A DNA stretch of 64,000 nt from NCBI GenBank assembly GCA_963942565.1, contig OZ012685.1:22209743-22273742 (forward strand), in the 5' to 3' direction. A program made the position numbers and the translations under genes. The stretch is from Maea johnstoni. Lineage: Eukaryota; Annelida; Polychaeta; Spionida; Magelonidae. Shown here piece after piece: positions 25,625-40,260 of this stretch. How positions within the stretch are numbered: position 1 is the first letter of the stretch; each line of letters opens with the position of its first letter. The notes beneath the pieces are model-generated. The model did no database searches. It worked only from the letters and a program-made list of their open reading frames with translations, and was not told the DNA's origin.

Positions 25625-25638
25625 GCGCGCATGCGCGC
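25625..25638. promoter_or_regulatory. NRF1-like palindromic site in the GPCR promoter side
   Basis: GCGCGCATGCGCGC contains the exact NRF1 consensus GCGCATGCGC. It lies about 540 bp upstream of the GPCR start codon in a locally CpG-rich stretch (about 25560-25700) that stands out from the AT-rich surroundings. That makes it a plausible promoter element, though CpG-island-like DNA also yields such palindromes by chance. Confidence 0.5.
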
Positions 25639-25699
25639 AGGCTGGGCTGCTCTAACTGGCTCGAGTTAGATGCCCTGTCATTTCCGCGGTCTTATCATG

Positions 25700-26109
25700 T
25701 CGTATTCGCCTGATTTCCCGGTATAAATTACCGTAGTCCACTTAGAAAGCGCCGTTTCGGGGAGCAAATCTTTTAGCCTTTGCCCTGCCTCCTTGCAATT
25801 ACTCTATATACAGTCTTTCCTAATGCAATGAACTCAGACCATTAGGATAAACATGCCTTTAGTGCAAGTAACATGTGAAGATGTATAACAAGGGAAAAAC
25901 GATGTCGGTCAAGTCGGTCCCTATGTTAAGATCGTACACTGTCATGTAGTGATGACTAGATGGGAAATATATGTTTACTCACTCGGCCGAATGCTAAATT
26001 CACTATGCAGTGTTCTTTTAGCACCTACTCTTCTTCCATCTGTTGCGCAAAGAAGAACGCTGTTTGAATATAAAAAAGCTGTTAGTGCACTGTTATATTT
26101 TCGAAGCTG
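25700..26109. other. Non-coding sequence, no feature seen
   Basis: GGTATAAATTACC at 25720-25732 is palindromic, but no gene start is linked to it. Confidence 0.35.
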
Positions 26110-26390
26110 TCACTGAATCACAAATATAAGGGGAAAATATCAAAAGATAAATAAGGTGGGAAGGATGACGCATTTTATGATTGACACAAACATAAGGAGA
26201 AAATATCAAAAGATAAATAAGGAGGGAAGGGTGACATTTTTCATAATTTTCACATATATAAGGAGAACATATCAAATGAAATACGGAGGGAAGACTGTGA
26301 CATGTTTTTATGATTTTCAAAAATATAAGGAGAAAATATCGAAAGATAAATAAGGAGGGATGGATGACATTTTTTATGATTTTTACTCGG
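26110..26390. repeat. Minisatellite, about four 67 bp units
   Basis: Units marked by ATAAGGAGAAAATATC near 26122, 26190, 26257 and 26324, each followed by AAAAGATAAATAAGGAGGG and a TGACATTTTTTATGATTTT block. Identity is moderate to high. Frames on either strand are translations of the repeat. Confidence 0.9.
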
Positions 26391-27694
26391 TTCATATTTT
26401 ATATTAATTTCTCTTATTTATCTTTTTAAATGAGAAAAAAGATAATTACTCACTTTTCATATTTCATTGCTCTTGAACAAAATCAAAAGAATATGATATT
26501 CCTATTTTTCCCTCAGAAATTCTTGTAGGTACATATACCACTATACCAAATTCGAAGCAAATCTGTTGATATTTGATATCCAAATTGTACTTTTAAAATT
26601 AGCGTTTTTGATGAAATTTTCATTATCAAGAGAAGGGCAAACACCCGTTCGCGTTTCAGTGATGGCTCTAACATTCACGATTGTTTTGATCAAGAGGATA
26701 AGGTGTAGGCTTTCACATATGTAAAAATCTCAAAATGACCCTATTTTCACAAATTAACCGCATAAACCACCTTAAGCGGGCACCTCCCTTCCTACTGCTA
26801 AGACAATATAAACAGCCATTGCGCAATGTATCGTACCGATGGGCCAAGGGGGGCTGGTGTTATCGAATTTTAGATTTTAAGTTTATTTTTCATCGCCTCT
26901 GTACAGTAGAATATATCAAGTCTCTAGCTGAAATGCAAGCGTTGGAGTACTGGATAAGACTGGGTATAAAACATAGAGCAAAAGGAATGAATAATCTTGA
27001 AATGTGATGTTCAACGCATTCGTTAATACATGAATTTTGTTATATCGTTACGTTTGCATTATATTATACATATTCTCGCTGATAAAGTGGTAATAAATGT
27101 GAAATAGTGTTTGCTTAAAAGATGCATACTTCAATATGAGTTAGATGAACCATTATATTATATTCAATACAATGAGTTTAGCTTTTGTTAGTACAGCAAT
27201 GTTATGTGTGTAGATGCTGCAGTTAAAGTTATCTAGTAGTTTAAGCATTTTAATCCATTTGCGCTTAGAGAGATATAATTGTCATCTGTGCATATGAAAT
27301 ATTTGACAGTAAATTCAGAATTCAGAATGATCTTTTTCAAAACATATTTAAAAGAGAGCGGTTGGTAGTTATCTGAGCAACTTTTTCATTCCAATATGTT
27401 TCCAGCTTGACGTTCATCTGAAAGAGTCCATAAATATTGTCAAGCTGATTTTTGCCGCTTATAGAATAAATGGTCTGAAGTAATTGAAAAGCTTGAAGCT
27501 TGTCTGGCCAGGGTGGAAAATATGCAAACCTATTTCAAACCGTTTTTTGTAAATTTCATATACTTTTTGAAACAAGCAAATAACATGACGTTGATGAAAT
27601 ATGATAGCCTGAAAGTCATTTCTAGACGATGACGAACCATCCTGCAAACTTAGGATTTTCATCATTTTTTTCTGCCATATATTAACGTGACTGG
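26391..27694. other. Non-coding sequence, no feature seen
   Basis: A 90-residue frame at 26735-27007 has no domain I recognise. Otherwise AT-rich spacer. Confidence 0.4.
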
Positions 27695-27895
27695 CCAGTT
27701 TCCTGGGCATGGATGCCACCACCGGTCCCTGACTGGTGACCGATGACCTACACCTAAAAATAGCTTTGATTTGCCAGCTACGTGGGTCATTGATGTGTTT
27801 TGCTTATATTTCTGACAAGTTGTCCATGGGTGTGTGTGCAACCAGGCACTGGCAGACGTCCGGTCAACTGGTTCAGGAATAAAATGTCTCTACTG
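27695..27895 (+). mobile_element. TA-flanked Tc1/mariner-like MITE, copy 4 (truncated)
   Basis: Starts inside the family at CAGTTTCCTGGGCATGGATG and keeps TGGGTCATTGATGTG, GGCAGACGTCCGGTCAACTGG and the terminal AAAATGTCTCTACTG. The 5' third is missing and the 3' TA has become CA. Confidence 0.75.
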
Positions 27896-29337
<1,442 letters not shown>

Positions 29338-29944
29338 TGTTCGGAGGCTCATGTAAAATATATCATCCACAAAGCTCCAAACGATAGTCCTAAGGTCAAC
29401 CTAGTCTCACTTACATATATCTAAGAACGACAGTCTAAGCTTGATTTGCTTGATTAAATGAGTGACTCCTCTGCTTCATGATTAGCAGTGTGTGCTGTAA
29501 ATATATTGTAGCCTCTCAAAGACAGCTTCTGTATTGTATTAGACCAACATATGTAAACTATTGGTTGCAACTATACATATTTATCCACTTATACCCATAC
29601 CTACCTGTACCACAGGTCATGGATATTAGTGTGAAAAGCCAACGCTAGATGTCGCTACAGTACGGAGCAGCAGAGGATTGTCACTGGCGAATGATTGATT
29701 TGAGAAGTTCCTGGAACTGCTAATATCGGTATCTATCATGCGCATGTACGCAGTAAAAGAACATGCTTACAAATATGTTTTTCCTAGTAGGTGTCTTCTG
29801 ATATGATAAACAAGGTTAGGATTGATTATGATGGGCAATGTTGTCCTTCAATAAGTATTTCTAACACATGTCCTAACAATTAATACTAGATACTCTCTTA
29901 ATATATAACAATACTCAGTCTGAAGATAACTCCCTGAACAACTT

Positions 29945-30105
29945 AAATTCTTGTTTTCATCATTACCGATTTAGTTTTGCTATGTTCTATATATAGTTTT
30001 GCTATGTTATTTCTTCTTATATTTTTTGTTTTTGTTTTGTACTTGATATGATTTTGTACCGCCAACGTACAGTCAATAAACATACAATACAATACAATAC
30101 AATTA
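29945..30105 (+). repeat. Retroposon 3' end with CAGTCAATAAA and (AATAC)n tail
   Basis: T-rich 3'-UTR-like sequence ends GATTTTGTACCGCCAACGTA, CAGTCAATAAACATAC and then (AATAC)4. Same terminus as near 18665, 43765 and 45935. Only the 3' end is present, as in 5'-truncated LINE or SINE insertions. Confidence 0.6.
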
Positions 30106-30423
30106 TTACACAGGCATAGAGATCTCCTCCCTATGGACATTTCACAAATAATTACATCAACCAACAGACCTCCATAAAATAAAAACTGCAAAGGACAGCA
30201 TAACCTAATACTTGGTTCCAAAAAAAGAAGCAGAATAGCAGTAATATATAGTAAAATGATCTAGGCCTAAAAAGACCAGAAAACTACGCCCCTTATATAA
30301 TCATGTAAACTGATCATCGTACATAAGGAGCATTTTCAACAGCTTTGCCGAGTTGCACAGCGAAAATGACTTAATGCTCACTAAGTATGGGTATTCAGTC
30401 ACGTACATGCACTCACACATATA

Positions 30424-30665
30424 CAGTGCCGACATTTAATTCCTGCACTAAATGCGTGGTCAGCCTGGGCCTAATACACGACCGCATGCCCGATTGCCAC
30501 TCAGTTTCCTGGGCATGTATGCATGGGTGAACGTAGCTTTGATTTCAAACTACGTTGGTCATTGATGTGCTTGGCTATTTTTTGACATGTTATCCATGGG
30601 TATTTGTACAACCTAGCACTGGCAGACGCCTGGTCGACTGGTGTAGGAACTTAATGTCTGTATTG
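30424..30665 (+). mobile_element. TA-flanked Tc1/mariner-like MITE, copy 5
   Basis: Complete 242 bp copy: TA at 30422-30423, then CAGTGCCGACATTTAATTCC, ending TTAATGTCTGTATTG before TA at 30666-30667. It shares all internal blocks with copies 2 and 6. Non-coding. Confidence 0.9.
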
Positions 30666-30667
30666 TA

Positions 30668-31828
30668 CTCCGGCTCTCCTGTTGTGTATCCGGGCACTGA
30701 ATACTCATAGGTTTAGCATTATCCAGACAATAAAAGTCACTGAAAACGTTTTTTCTTTCGTTTCTGGGTTAACTGTTAAGGTCAGAACAATAATTTTAAA
30801 ACTCACTCGTATGACTCAAACTTTTCATTATGATTTCGTTCTCCCCCACCTTTTGCTAAGGCTTAAGATCATACCCGATGAAGTGCACTCTGTCTCTCTC
30901 TCGCTTACCGATAATTTTCCGGTCTGAGCTGTTGTTAGACATACCAGTATCAAATGGCGAGTCTCGGTTAATGAATGTCCAGTAGGCTGAAACAAGGCGA
31001 GTATCCTAAGGGTAAACGTGAAATCGCATTTACTTTACCAGTACATGTCCAAGTGGATGCATGGAATAGTGGCGTAATTACTTAATATGTTATCCAATTT
31101 TCTTCTTCTTCTCACTGCCTTTTATCTGCATCCCCGTGCACTGATCTCCAATCAACAATAATGCATTGAAACGGGTAAATACGTATCCATTTCATGATGG
31201 TCAGTGATCCCCCTCTCTGTGTTAATGAAGTGAAACGGAAATATACATATCCCTTTACAGAGCTCGTGTCGGATAATTATGTGTCTTAATGATGTGACAG
31301 TATAGGCCCCTTTACGTATTGACGGCAATGTATTACGTGCATTGATGAACTTGATAATGACTACACTAGTTATCAGACATGATGTTACCGCCTGCCAGTG
31401 GTACAGAGTTCTTTCTGATTGTTGTCCAAATTAAGTTATTATATTCCTCTTGGTATTAATGAAAAGATAGAGTGCTAACTCATTGGTTTCTAAATATCTA
31501 ACCACCCTTTACGTCATTTCGTCTACTATTTGGTTAAGATTTGAAATGTTTATGGGATTTATGTATTTTGGATGAATGTCCTAGATGTGGTTAAGTTATG
31601 CCTGACAGTATCGAAAACTTAAGCTTTGTTTCCATTCAAATTATGGACATACATACTGTGTTTTTATTCGTCCTACCTATAAAGCCTATACAACTGATAC
31701 CACCGCAACATGAGGTGTGATATTAAAGAAGAAAATGACTAGAATTGTATTATCTTATACCATCTAAAAGAGAATTTAAAGTCTCTCAACGTTACACTTC
31801 TCTCAACTCTGTTTTTCAGATAAGCTGA
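30668..31828. other. Non-coding sequence, no feature seen
   Basis: Contains no frame with recognisable content and no bounded repeat. Confidence 0.4.
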
Positions 31829-32499
31829 TAAAGCCCCTCTCACACAAGAGCACGAAGTCTACACGACTGTACATGAAGGTGCTGACTTCCACTTCATGTA
31901 GACTTCGCGAAAAATTTGAGGTTTTGTAGCCACTCGACCATACAACATGAAGCGTACACAAAGACAACACAAAGCCAACAAGATTGAATATGTCTATACA
32001 CGAACACAACACGTATATAACACGAAGTGAATGTGAATTGCACATGAACCTATATGAACTATCAAGAAGACAACCAGACCAAACATGACACAACCAGAAG
32101 ATAACGCGATGCTACTTGTAAGTTAACCAGAAGTGACCATGAACACAACATGAAATTACTGCAAGGCATTAGCCTGGATTTGCGTAGCCATATTTATGTA
32201 GCCATTTCACTCATACTCTATACGGCTTTAATTTGGAGTGCTAAAGGGTATTTGCACTACTTAAAATTCACGCATGTAAGCACTCAAACAACGCATAAAC
32301 AAATCAGGATATTTATTTGAAGAATGTTATTTTGGGGCTATCATGGCCAGTACAAAATAAGCAAAAATTAAATGCCTGTAAAAATACCAGGTATACAGTA
32401 TGTAATACTAATAATTATCCCTTAAAAATGATTTTCACCAATGATATTTTCTACATAACATTTGTACATGAATACAAATATTATATTAGTATAACATAA

Positions 32500-33161
<662 letters not shown>

Positions 33162-33915
33162 TATAATGTTAAATAAAGAAAATTAAGTGCCTTATATTGG
33201 GTCGTTCTGTATTTATGCTAGACCATATTATTGTTATGTATTTACCTTAGTGCAAATTAAAGGGGGTATATTGTTTGTTATGTTTTATCTAGTATTGTCT
33301 CCAATCTGGTTTTATAGGACCCCAAGTCGATCTATTATAACTATTAGAGACGTTAAAGCGTGTACAGGGGCAAGGATCAGAAGGATGTGAGGAATGAAAA
33401 GAATTGATACGCTAAATTCGTCTTTGGTAGTTGAAATACAGACAGAATTTGAATGCTTTATTCTCCTCAATTAGCGCATTCTGGTTGGATGTTGAGCGTC
33501 ACATGATCTACTTGTTGACTACTTGTTGGCTTCGCGGTACTTCATGGTACGTCGTGTTGGCTTCACGTTCACTTCGTGTTTGAATTTGGATATGAAGTGA
33601 ACACGAAGTAGCACGATGTCAACCAGTAGTCAACCAGTATTCCGCGAAGTGTACATGAAGTTAACATGAAGTTGACATGATGTATATCTAGGTCAAACTT
33701 CATATGGAGTTCATGGAAATTTTTAAACAGCCAAAAGATTTCAGCGCGGACATGAAGTGAACAAGGTTTATCCCGAAGTGAATACGAAGTTCCAGGAAGT
33801 GTACCCATTTTATCGTGAAGCCTATACAAACCTCCGCGAAGTCTACACGGAGTGAAAAAACCCAACTTCGTGTACAGTCGTGTAGACTTCATGGTCTTGT
33901 GTGAGAGGGGCTTAA

Positions 33916-34561
33916 AGGTTTTGCTTTGATCCAAGTCTGTAATTTAGTAGAATGAAAGAACCTTATTACCATATGTACAATTTTACACAGATAATGCAAC
34001 TGTAACCACTAATTACTATTACTATGGTGTAATACGATTATATATAAAAAAAAAGATCATAAAGGACGATCCCCATTCTAGTTATTTTATTTTTATCAGA
34101 CTTGTAAAGTATGTTTAGGGAATTTGAAAGATTTGGTAGGATCGAAAAAATATCCGCTTAACATACATGTGTAAGCTTTAATCTAATCATAACAAGACAC
34201 GATTAATAGTTTTATTAGACTTTTTTTTGACACCAACTACCTGGGACTTTATTTTAAAGTTCTTAAGATTTTAGCATTTTGGAAATATAAAAACAAAATG
34301 TTACAGTCTAATAGAAAAAATAATAAAAAGGTAAACAATTAAAACGCTACAATTTATTCATCATTGTTGTACAGTACAGCATGGGCATATATCAATTTAT
34401 CAGACAAGGTTCTCCTCCATAGGGGATGATACATTGGGTGATTACGTTTCTTCTTGTATCTTTGTTTTGGCAGTGGAAATCACGACAGCAGCTGTTCTAT
34501 TACAATAGAAAGTACGCACATTTTAAATCTTCATATGCACAAATGATAAAAGGATGTATCT
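33916..34561. other. Non-coding sequence, no feature seen
   Basis: AT-rich spacer between the Harbinger-like element and the first foldback. Confidence 0.4.
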
Positions 34562-37500
34562 ATGGACCAAGAGCCCAGGCACTTTTATTTAACCGTCTGA
34601 GGCCAAAAGGTTTGAGGGTGCTTCCTAGACCAGAATTTTGTGCTGAATCTGAAAATCCATTTCTCACAAACGGCAGGTGGTGGGTTCGGGGTGAAATCTG
34701 CATTTTTGGGTGATTTTGGCACTTTTTTGTATGTTAATTTGCATAATGTCTCACATTATCAGATCAGTGTCAGATCATGACAAATATGGTATCAAATGGA
34801 AGCTCTCAACCGTGGAAGTTCATTCATGTGTAGATTTGGTGGTTTCAGTGGTTGCCATGGCAACTGGAGCCACAAAATAAACAAAAACAGAGGAAAATGG
34901 GCATTTTTCGTAAGTTGTGTGTTATCTAAGTGTCATTTACTCCCAGTCAATATACCCAAGGGCTTCAGTATGGTTATCAAAAACTTCCCTGATCTTTTCT
35001 AGATCAATTCATGCCAATTTAAGTTGACTAAAATATGTTGGGTCTGAAGTACAGGTCTTTGAAAATGGTGATACCGCAAATGAGGTGTCTATCGTCAATA
35101 TGGCTTGAAGTGAGGCATTCTATCAGATCAGTGTCAGATCATGGCAAATATGGAATCAAATTGAAGCTCTTAACCGTGGGGGTTCATTCATGTACGGTTT
35201 TGGTAATTTCAGTGGTTGCCATGGCAACAGGAGTCAACAATTTTAAAAAAACAGAGGAAAAATGGACATTTTCTTAATTTGTGTGATACTTTTAAAAGTG
35301 TCATTTACCCCCAGTCAACACACCCACAGGCTTCATTATGGTTATTGAAAACTTCCTTCATCTTTTCTTGATCAATTCATGCCAATTTTAAATGACTAAC
35401 ATATTTCATTAGTTAAGTACATGCCTTTGAAAATGGCGATAACTCAAATGCGGCGTCTATGGACAATATGGCTTAAAATGAGTCATTTATCAGAACAGAG
35501 TTAGATCATAGCAAATGTGGTACCAAATTGAAGCTCTCAACCATGGAAGTTTATTTATGTGTGGTGTGGGAATGTTTAGTAGTTGCCATGGCAACAACAG
35601 TCAAGAATTAGTCAGAAACAGAAAATTCACAATTTTTTTGTAATTTCTGTGATAAATAAGTGTGATTTACCATATGTCAATACACCTATTGACTTAAATA
35701 TGGTTATTATAATCTTCCTTGCTCTTGATCAATTCATGCCAATTCTATTGATATTCTATGGATGTTTTAGGCCTGAATACAGTCCTTTGAAAATGACAGC
35801 GATGCACATGTGTTGGCTATCCATAATATGGCTTTCAGTTACTATTATTTTGATTTATCCATTCTCTCCTCTGAATGGACACTTCTTCTGGTATTCTGCT
35901 AGACACAGTCTAAAGTCTTCCCTGAAAAAGAACTTTCTTTGGTTAATACCAGTATGTTAGTGTATACAAATATTAGGGATTGTCCAATTAATTGGACATG
36001 CTGATTATTCGCTCATACATCCTCTGTTGGAGTTCGATTGCAATTTTATAAGATTTTTAAAAAGACTTGCATCTTGAATTAGCCTAATGAAGGACTGAGA
36101 GATTCCACTAAAGCCTGCATCATCTTTAAGTAAAATTGTGCATAACTGTTACAACTAAAACTAAGGGCTTCAGGTGATATTCTAAGAGCTACATGTATCT
36201 CTTTTACAAAAATGGAGCAATTAATGAATTATATAAATGCCCCAAATAAAGATTCTAGGTAACCCCCATTATAAGAACAAACTTTTCTCATATGCATAAG
36301 ATAACCACAGCTATGGTACTCAAGATGCAACCTCCTCACTATTAGCTCTTCCAAAATGTAATAAATTGTTTGGCCAAATTGCATTTTATACTGCACTCAG
36401 GGTCCAAAGTTTGGAATGGCTTACTGAAGCATATGTGCACCATCTCTACCTTCCTTCAAGTCTCAATACCTGAAAGCAATGTACTGTACTACTTTGTAAC
36501 CCTTGGGCTACTTGTAAACATGCCTGAGGGCCTCCGGGAAGATCCTTTCCATTGGACTGAGTTACACTCTTTAAATAAAGATTTTATTATTGTTTTATAT
36601 TATCATTATCATTATTGTTATTATTGCAGATGGGCCAGGCAAGATTGCTTGCTTTGTCACCTCTGCACTGATTATGTTATGTCAGTCCATCTTATAATGG
36701 TAGCTTTTTGGTTCAAATGCCTATATTATAACACTTCCTCACAGGTCCCTGTGTCTTTGGAGGGGTTCTTGTAGGTATCACACACAAAGTCCACTCTTGT
36801 TGCAAAGTCAAACAACTTCATTAAGATGACCTTTGGGCTACCAGCATAGGTCAATGCACAAATCCTAGTATATCTAATTTGGCAGCAGTTGAAATCTATC
36901 CTTTTTTAGATTAATAATTTTCCATAAAAAGGAAAACCCATTCTGAAGTATAAGAGTAGTTAAGTTTAAAACTCCTTACAACCGTTAAGTTACTATATTC
37001 ATATCTACTAAATTACTGGTAATAACGAAAAATAGTACTTTTTATGGGAAGACTTTAAACTGTGTCTAGCAGAATAGCATAATAAATATTCATTCAGAGG
37101 AGAGAGTAGTTAAATCAAAATAACAGTAACTTAAGCCATATATGTAGTGTGGATAGCCAACACATGTGCGTCGCTGTCATTTTCAAAGGACGGAACTCAG
37201 ACCTAAAATATCCAGTCATTTAGAATTGGCATGAATTGATCAAAAGCAAGGAGGATTTTAACCATACTCAAGTCCATAGGTGCATTGACATATGGTTAAT
37301 CACACTTAATTATATTTAGAAATATAATTATTATTAGAAATTACAAAAAAATGTGAATTTTCTGTTTTTGACAAATTCTTAACTGCTGTTGCCATGGCAA
37401 CCACTAAAAATTCTCACACCACAAATGAAGAAACTTCCAAGGGTAAGAGCTTAAATTTAGTACCACATTTGCCATGATCCAACACTGATCTGATAAAATG

Positions 37501-38403
37501 ACTCACTTTAAGCCATATTGTCCGGAGACACTGCATTTGAGTTATCGCCATTATCAAAGGCCTGTATTTTTAGACCACAAATATGTTAGTCATATAAAAT
37601 ATTGGTATAAGATGATCAAGAAAAGATCAAGGAAGTTTCCAATAACTATACTGAAGCCCTTGGGTGTGTCGACTGGGGGTAAATGACACTTAAGTATCAC
37701 AAAAAAGACAAAAATGTCCATTTTTTAAATTCTTGACTCCTGTTGCCATGGCAACCACTGAAGCTACCAAAACCATACATGAATGAACCCCCACGGTTAA
37801 AAGCTTCAATTTGATTCCATATTTGCCATGATCTGACACTGATCTGATAGAATGCCTCACTTCAAGCGATATTGACGATAGACACCTCATTTGCGGTATC
37901 ACCATTTTCAAAGACCTGTACTTCAGACCCAAAATATTTTAGTCAACTTAAATTGGCATGAATTGATCTAGAAAAGATCAGGGAAGCTTTTAATAACCAT
38001 ACTGAAGCCCTTGGGTATATTGACTGGGAGTAAATGACACTTAGATAACACACAAATTACGAAAAATGCCCATTTTCCTCTGTTTTTGTTTATTTTGTGG
38101 CTCCAATTGCCATGGCAACCACTGAAACCACCAAATCTACACATGAATGAACTTCCACGGTTGAGAGCTTCCATTTGATACCATATTTGTCATGATCTGA
38201 CACTGATATGATAATGTGAGACATTATGCAAATTAACATACAAAAAAGTGCCAAAATCACCCAAAAATGCAGATTTCACCCCGAACTCACCACCTGCCGT
38301 TTGTGAGAAATGAATTTTCAGATTCAGCACAAAATTCTGGTCTGGTCCCTCAAACCTTTTGGCCTCAGACGGTTAAATAAAAGTGCCTGGGCTCTTGGTC
38401 CAT
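34562..38403. mobile_element. Large foldback element, each arm a three-unit tandem array
   Basis: The left end ATGGACCAAGAGCCCAGGCA is the complement of the right end at 38384-38403. The arms (about 34562-35963 and 37003-38403) are inverted copies. Each arm holds three ~365 bp units marked by the palindrome TTGCCATGGCAA (34853, 35216, 35583; and 37389, 37743, 38107). Each unit also has CAGATCAGTGTCAGATCATG and GATCAATTCATGCCAATT. The loop (about 36000-37000) contains a LINE-like 3' end. No transposase or clear target duplication. Open frames in the arms are repeats of one another, so they are not genes. Confidence 0.85.
36370..36625 (+). pseudogene. LINE 3' end in the foldback loop
   Basis: The frame reads SGSKVWNGLLKHMCTISTF, like the SLWNSLP-x-H-x-R tail of non-LTR reverse transcriptases. 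It is followed about 150 bases later by TTTAAATAAAGATTTTATTA and (ATT/ATC)n. A stop-free stretch continues past the tail only because the repeat lacks stops. The match is short, so the LINE call is tentative. Confidence 0.4.
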
Positions 38404-39239
38404 TACAAATGAAAGAACTATACAGTTTGGAAGTAGTGAACTGTCAAACCTAATGTAATTACTATCATTTTTGTTCACTTTAATTCAAGGTCAAATCTGG
38501 GAAGTCATGTAGACTGATCAGATAAGGGCGAAGAGGTGGGAAGTTCAGAGTAACAAGGAAAAACCTCATCTAGGTCCGGTTCCAAGAAACCTATTGAAGT
38601 GGCTGTCTTACCACCTCCTACGCAGTAGTACATATAATTAGTCATATCTATTACTTTCTGGAGGACGGATAAGTTCTGCTTTGCCTTGTTCGCTGTCTGT
38701 GCCCTATACATGAACCCTCGCAAGGCTTCATTGTATGGATGGATAAAAAGGCAATTTGAACCTTACTTATATGGATTTGTTTCTTAAGGAGGCCTAAGTG
38801 GTTAATTTGTGGGTATAGGGTTATTTTGAGATGTTTACATCGATGAACGCCTAAACCCTTGTACTTTCAGTCAGAACAACTGTCACTGTAAAAGCCGTCA
38901 ATGAGCAGTATAAGAGACCACGGAACTCATACTCCCTCTTAATTTATCTAACTCCGGTTTTTCTCTACTCTGCCTTTCAGCCTACACAAAGGATTTATCT
39001 TGACAAGAGTACCCTCCCAGAGGCATTTATTAAGTGTGAACCCTAATGCTAGAGAAAATACCAAAATAGAGAATGTAACTTATACCTTTGCTCCGCTAAA
39101 CAAATATAAACATTTCTTGTGTGTTTTAATGTTAAAAATGAAAAAAGTGCATCTTCAACTTTTAGATCGCCCTAAATTAAAATTGGAAAAACACTTCGCT
39201 TTGTGATTCTCCTTGCTATACATATGCCATATTTTGAGT
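38404..39239. other. Non-coding sequence, no feature seen
   Basis: Part of 38650-38740 weakly resembles the 520 bp duplicated unit that follows, but not enough to bound. Confidence 0.35.
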
Positions 39240-40260
39240 AAATCTGTTAATGTTTCATACCCTAGAAACATGGTTGGAGTGTAAATTTTTGACGATGTTC
39301 CAAATAGGAAGAAGAGCCAAAAAACCACTGCTTGTGTGCAAGATAATATTGGAGGTTTTGTAAAAGTGTTCTAACGGGTTTCAATGAATTTCAAAATATC
39401 AACACACTCCACTGAAGTACATATTTTTTTCTCATTCTTGAAATTCCTAATTTATATGGACTGAGAATATTGTAAAGGGGTGTTAAGATTTATGCAAATA
39501 TTCTTCTTGGGGAGAACACCTCACCCAGTTCTTGAACTAAACTACGATTCAATGGGTTGTCGTGACACCTCACCAACAACAGCACAATTAGGCAATTCCT
39601 TGGTTCCTAGAAAAGTTTGTTCTTTGTCCCATTTAGAGATTGAAGGACAAGTTGATTATCGCTTTATTTGCTGAGAGTGTTGTATGACACGCAAGGCAAC
39701 ACTGTTTAGGCAGGTGTAAAGCATCATGACATGATATGAACCTCACACATAATGAGATTATCTTAGATAGAAGAGAACATTTTTAGGTGAAATTCCAAAG
39801 GAAAAAGAGTCAGATATCTTTTTTGCTTGTATGCAAGCCTATTGAAAGTTCTATGGAAATTCTGGTATCTTGACTGGTTTAAGTACATTTCAAAATATCA
39901 GATCACTCCACTTTGATACATATTTCCCTTTTTTCGAAATTGAAATCTCGAAATTTGTTTGGATCGAGAATTTTGATTGTGAAGGGTTGCTGAAATTTAT
40001 TCAAATTTCCTAATAAGGAAGAATACGTCATCCAGGCCTCGTTAGCTAGAATCCTAATTAGGACCAGTCATAACACCTCCCACTCATTAGCGTAACGAGA
40101 CAGTTCATTTGGTATAAGGAGTAATGTGTTCTTTCTCCCACATTTTAGGTAGACTGGAAAGTTCATTTTCGCCTTATTTGCTGTGAATATCCGATGCCCC
40201 CTTCATTGCACATAAGGCATCATTTTCCATACTTACGTAAAATGCATAACATGATATGAA
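39240..40260. repeat. Diverged ~520 bp tandem duplication
   Basis: ACATGATATGAACCTCACAC occurs at 39729 and 40249. Other paired landmarks are GGAAGAAGAGCC / GGAAAAAGAGTC (39306, 39799), TTTCAAAATATCA..CACTCCACT and CTTTATTTGCTG / CTTATTTGCTG. Identity is perhaps two thirds. No open frame is conserved between units, so it is probably non-coding. Confidence 0.65.

Noticed and set aside
25720-25732. TATA box GGTATAAATTACC for the GPCR
   Set aside because: It is palindromic, over 600 bp from the start codon and reads better on the plus strand; no support for use.
26735-27007. 90-residue frame as a gene fragment
   Set aside because: No domain recognised, no splice or start context; left uncalled.
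34426-38174. Several 68-125 residue frames that match one another
   Set aside because: They are the foldback repeat units read in the same phase, not conserved genes.
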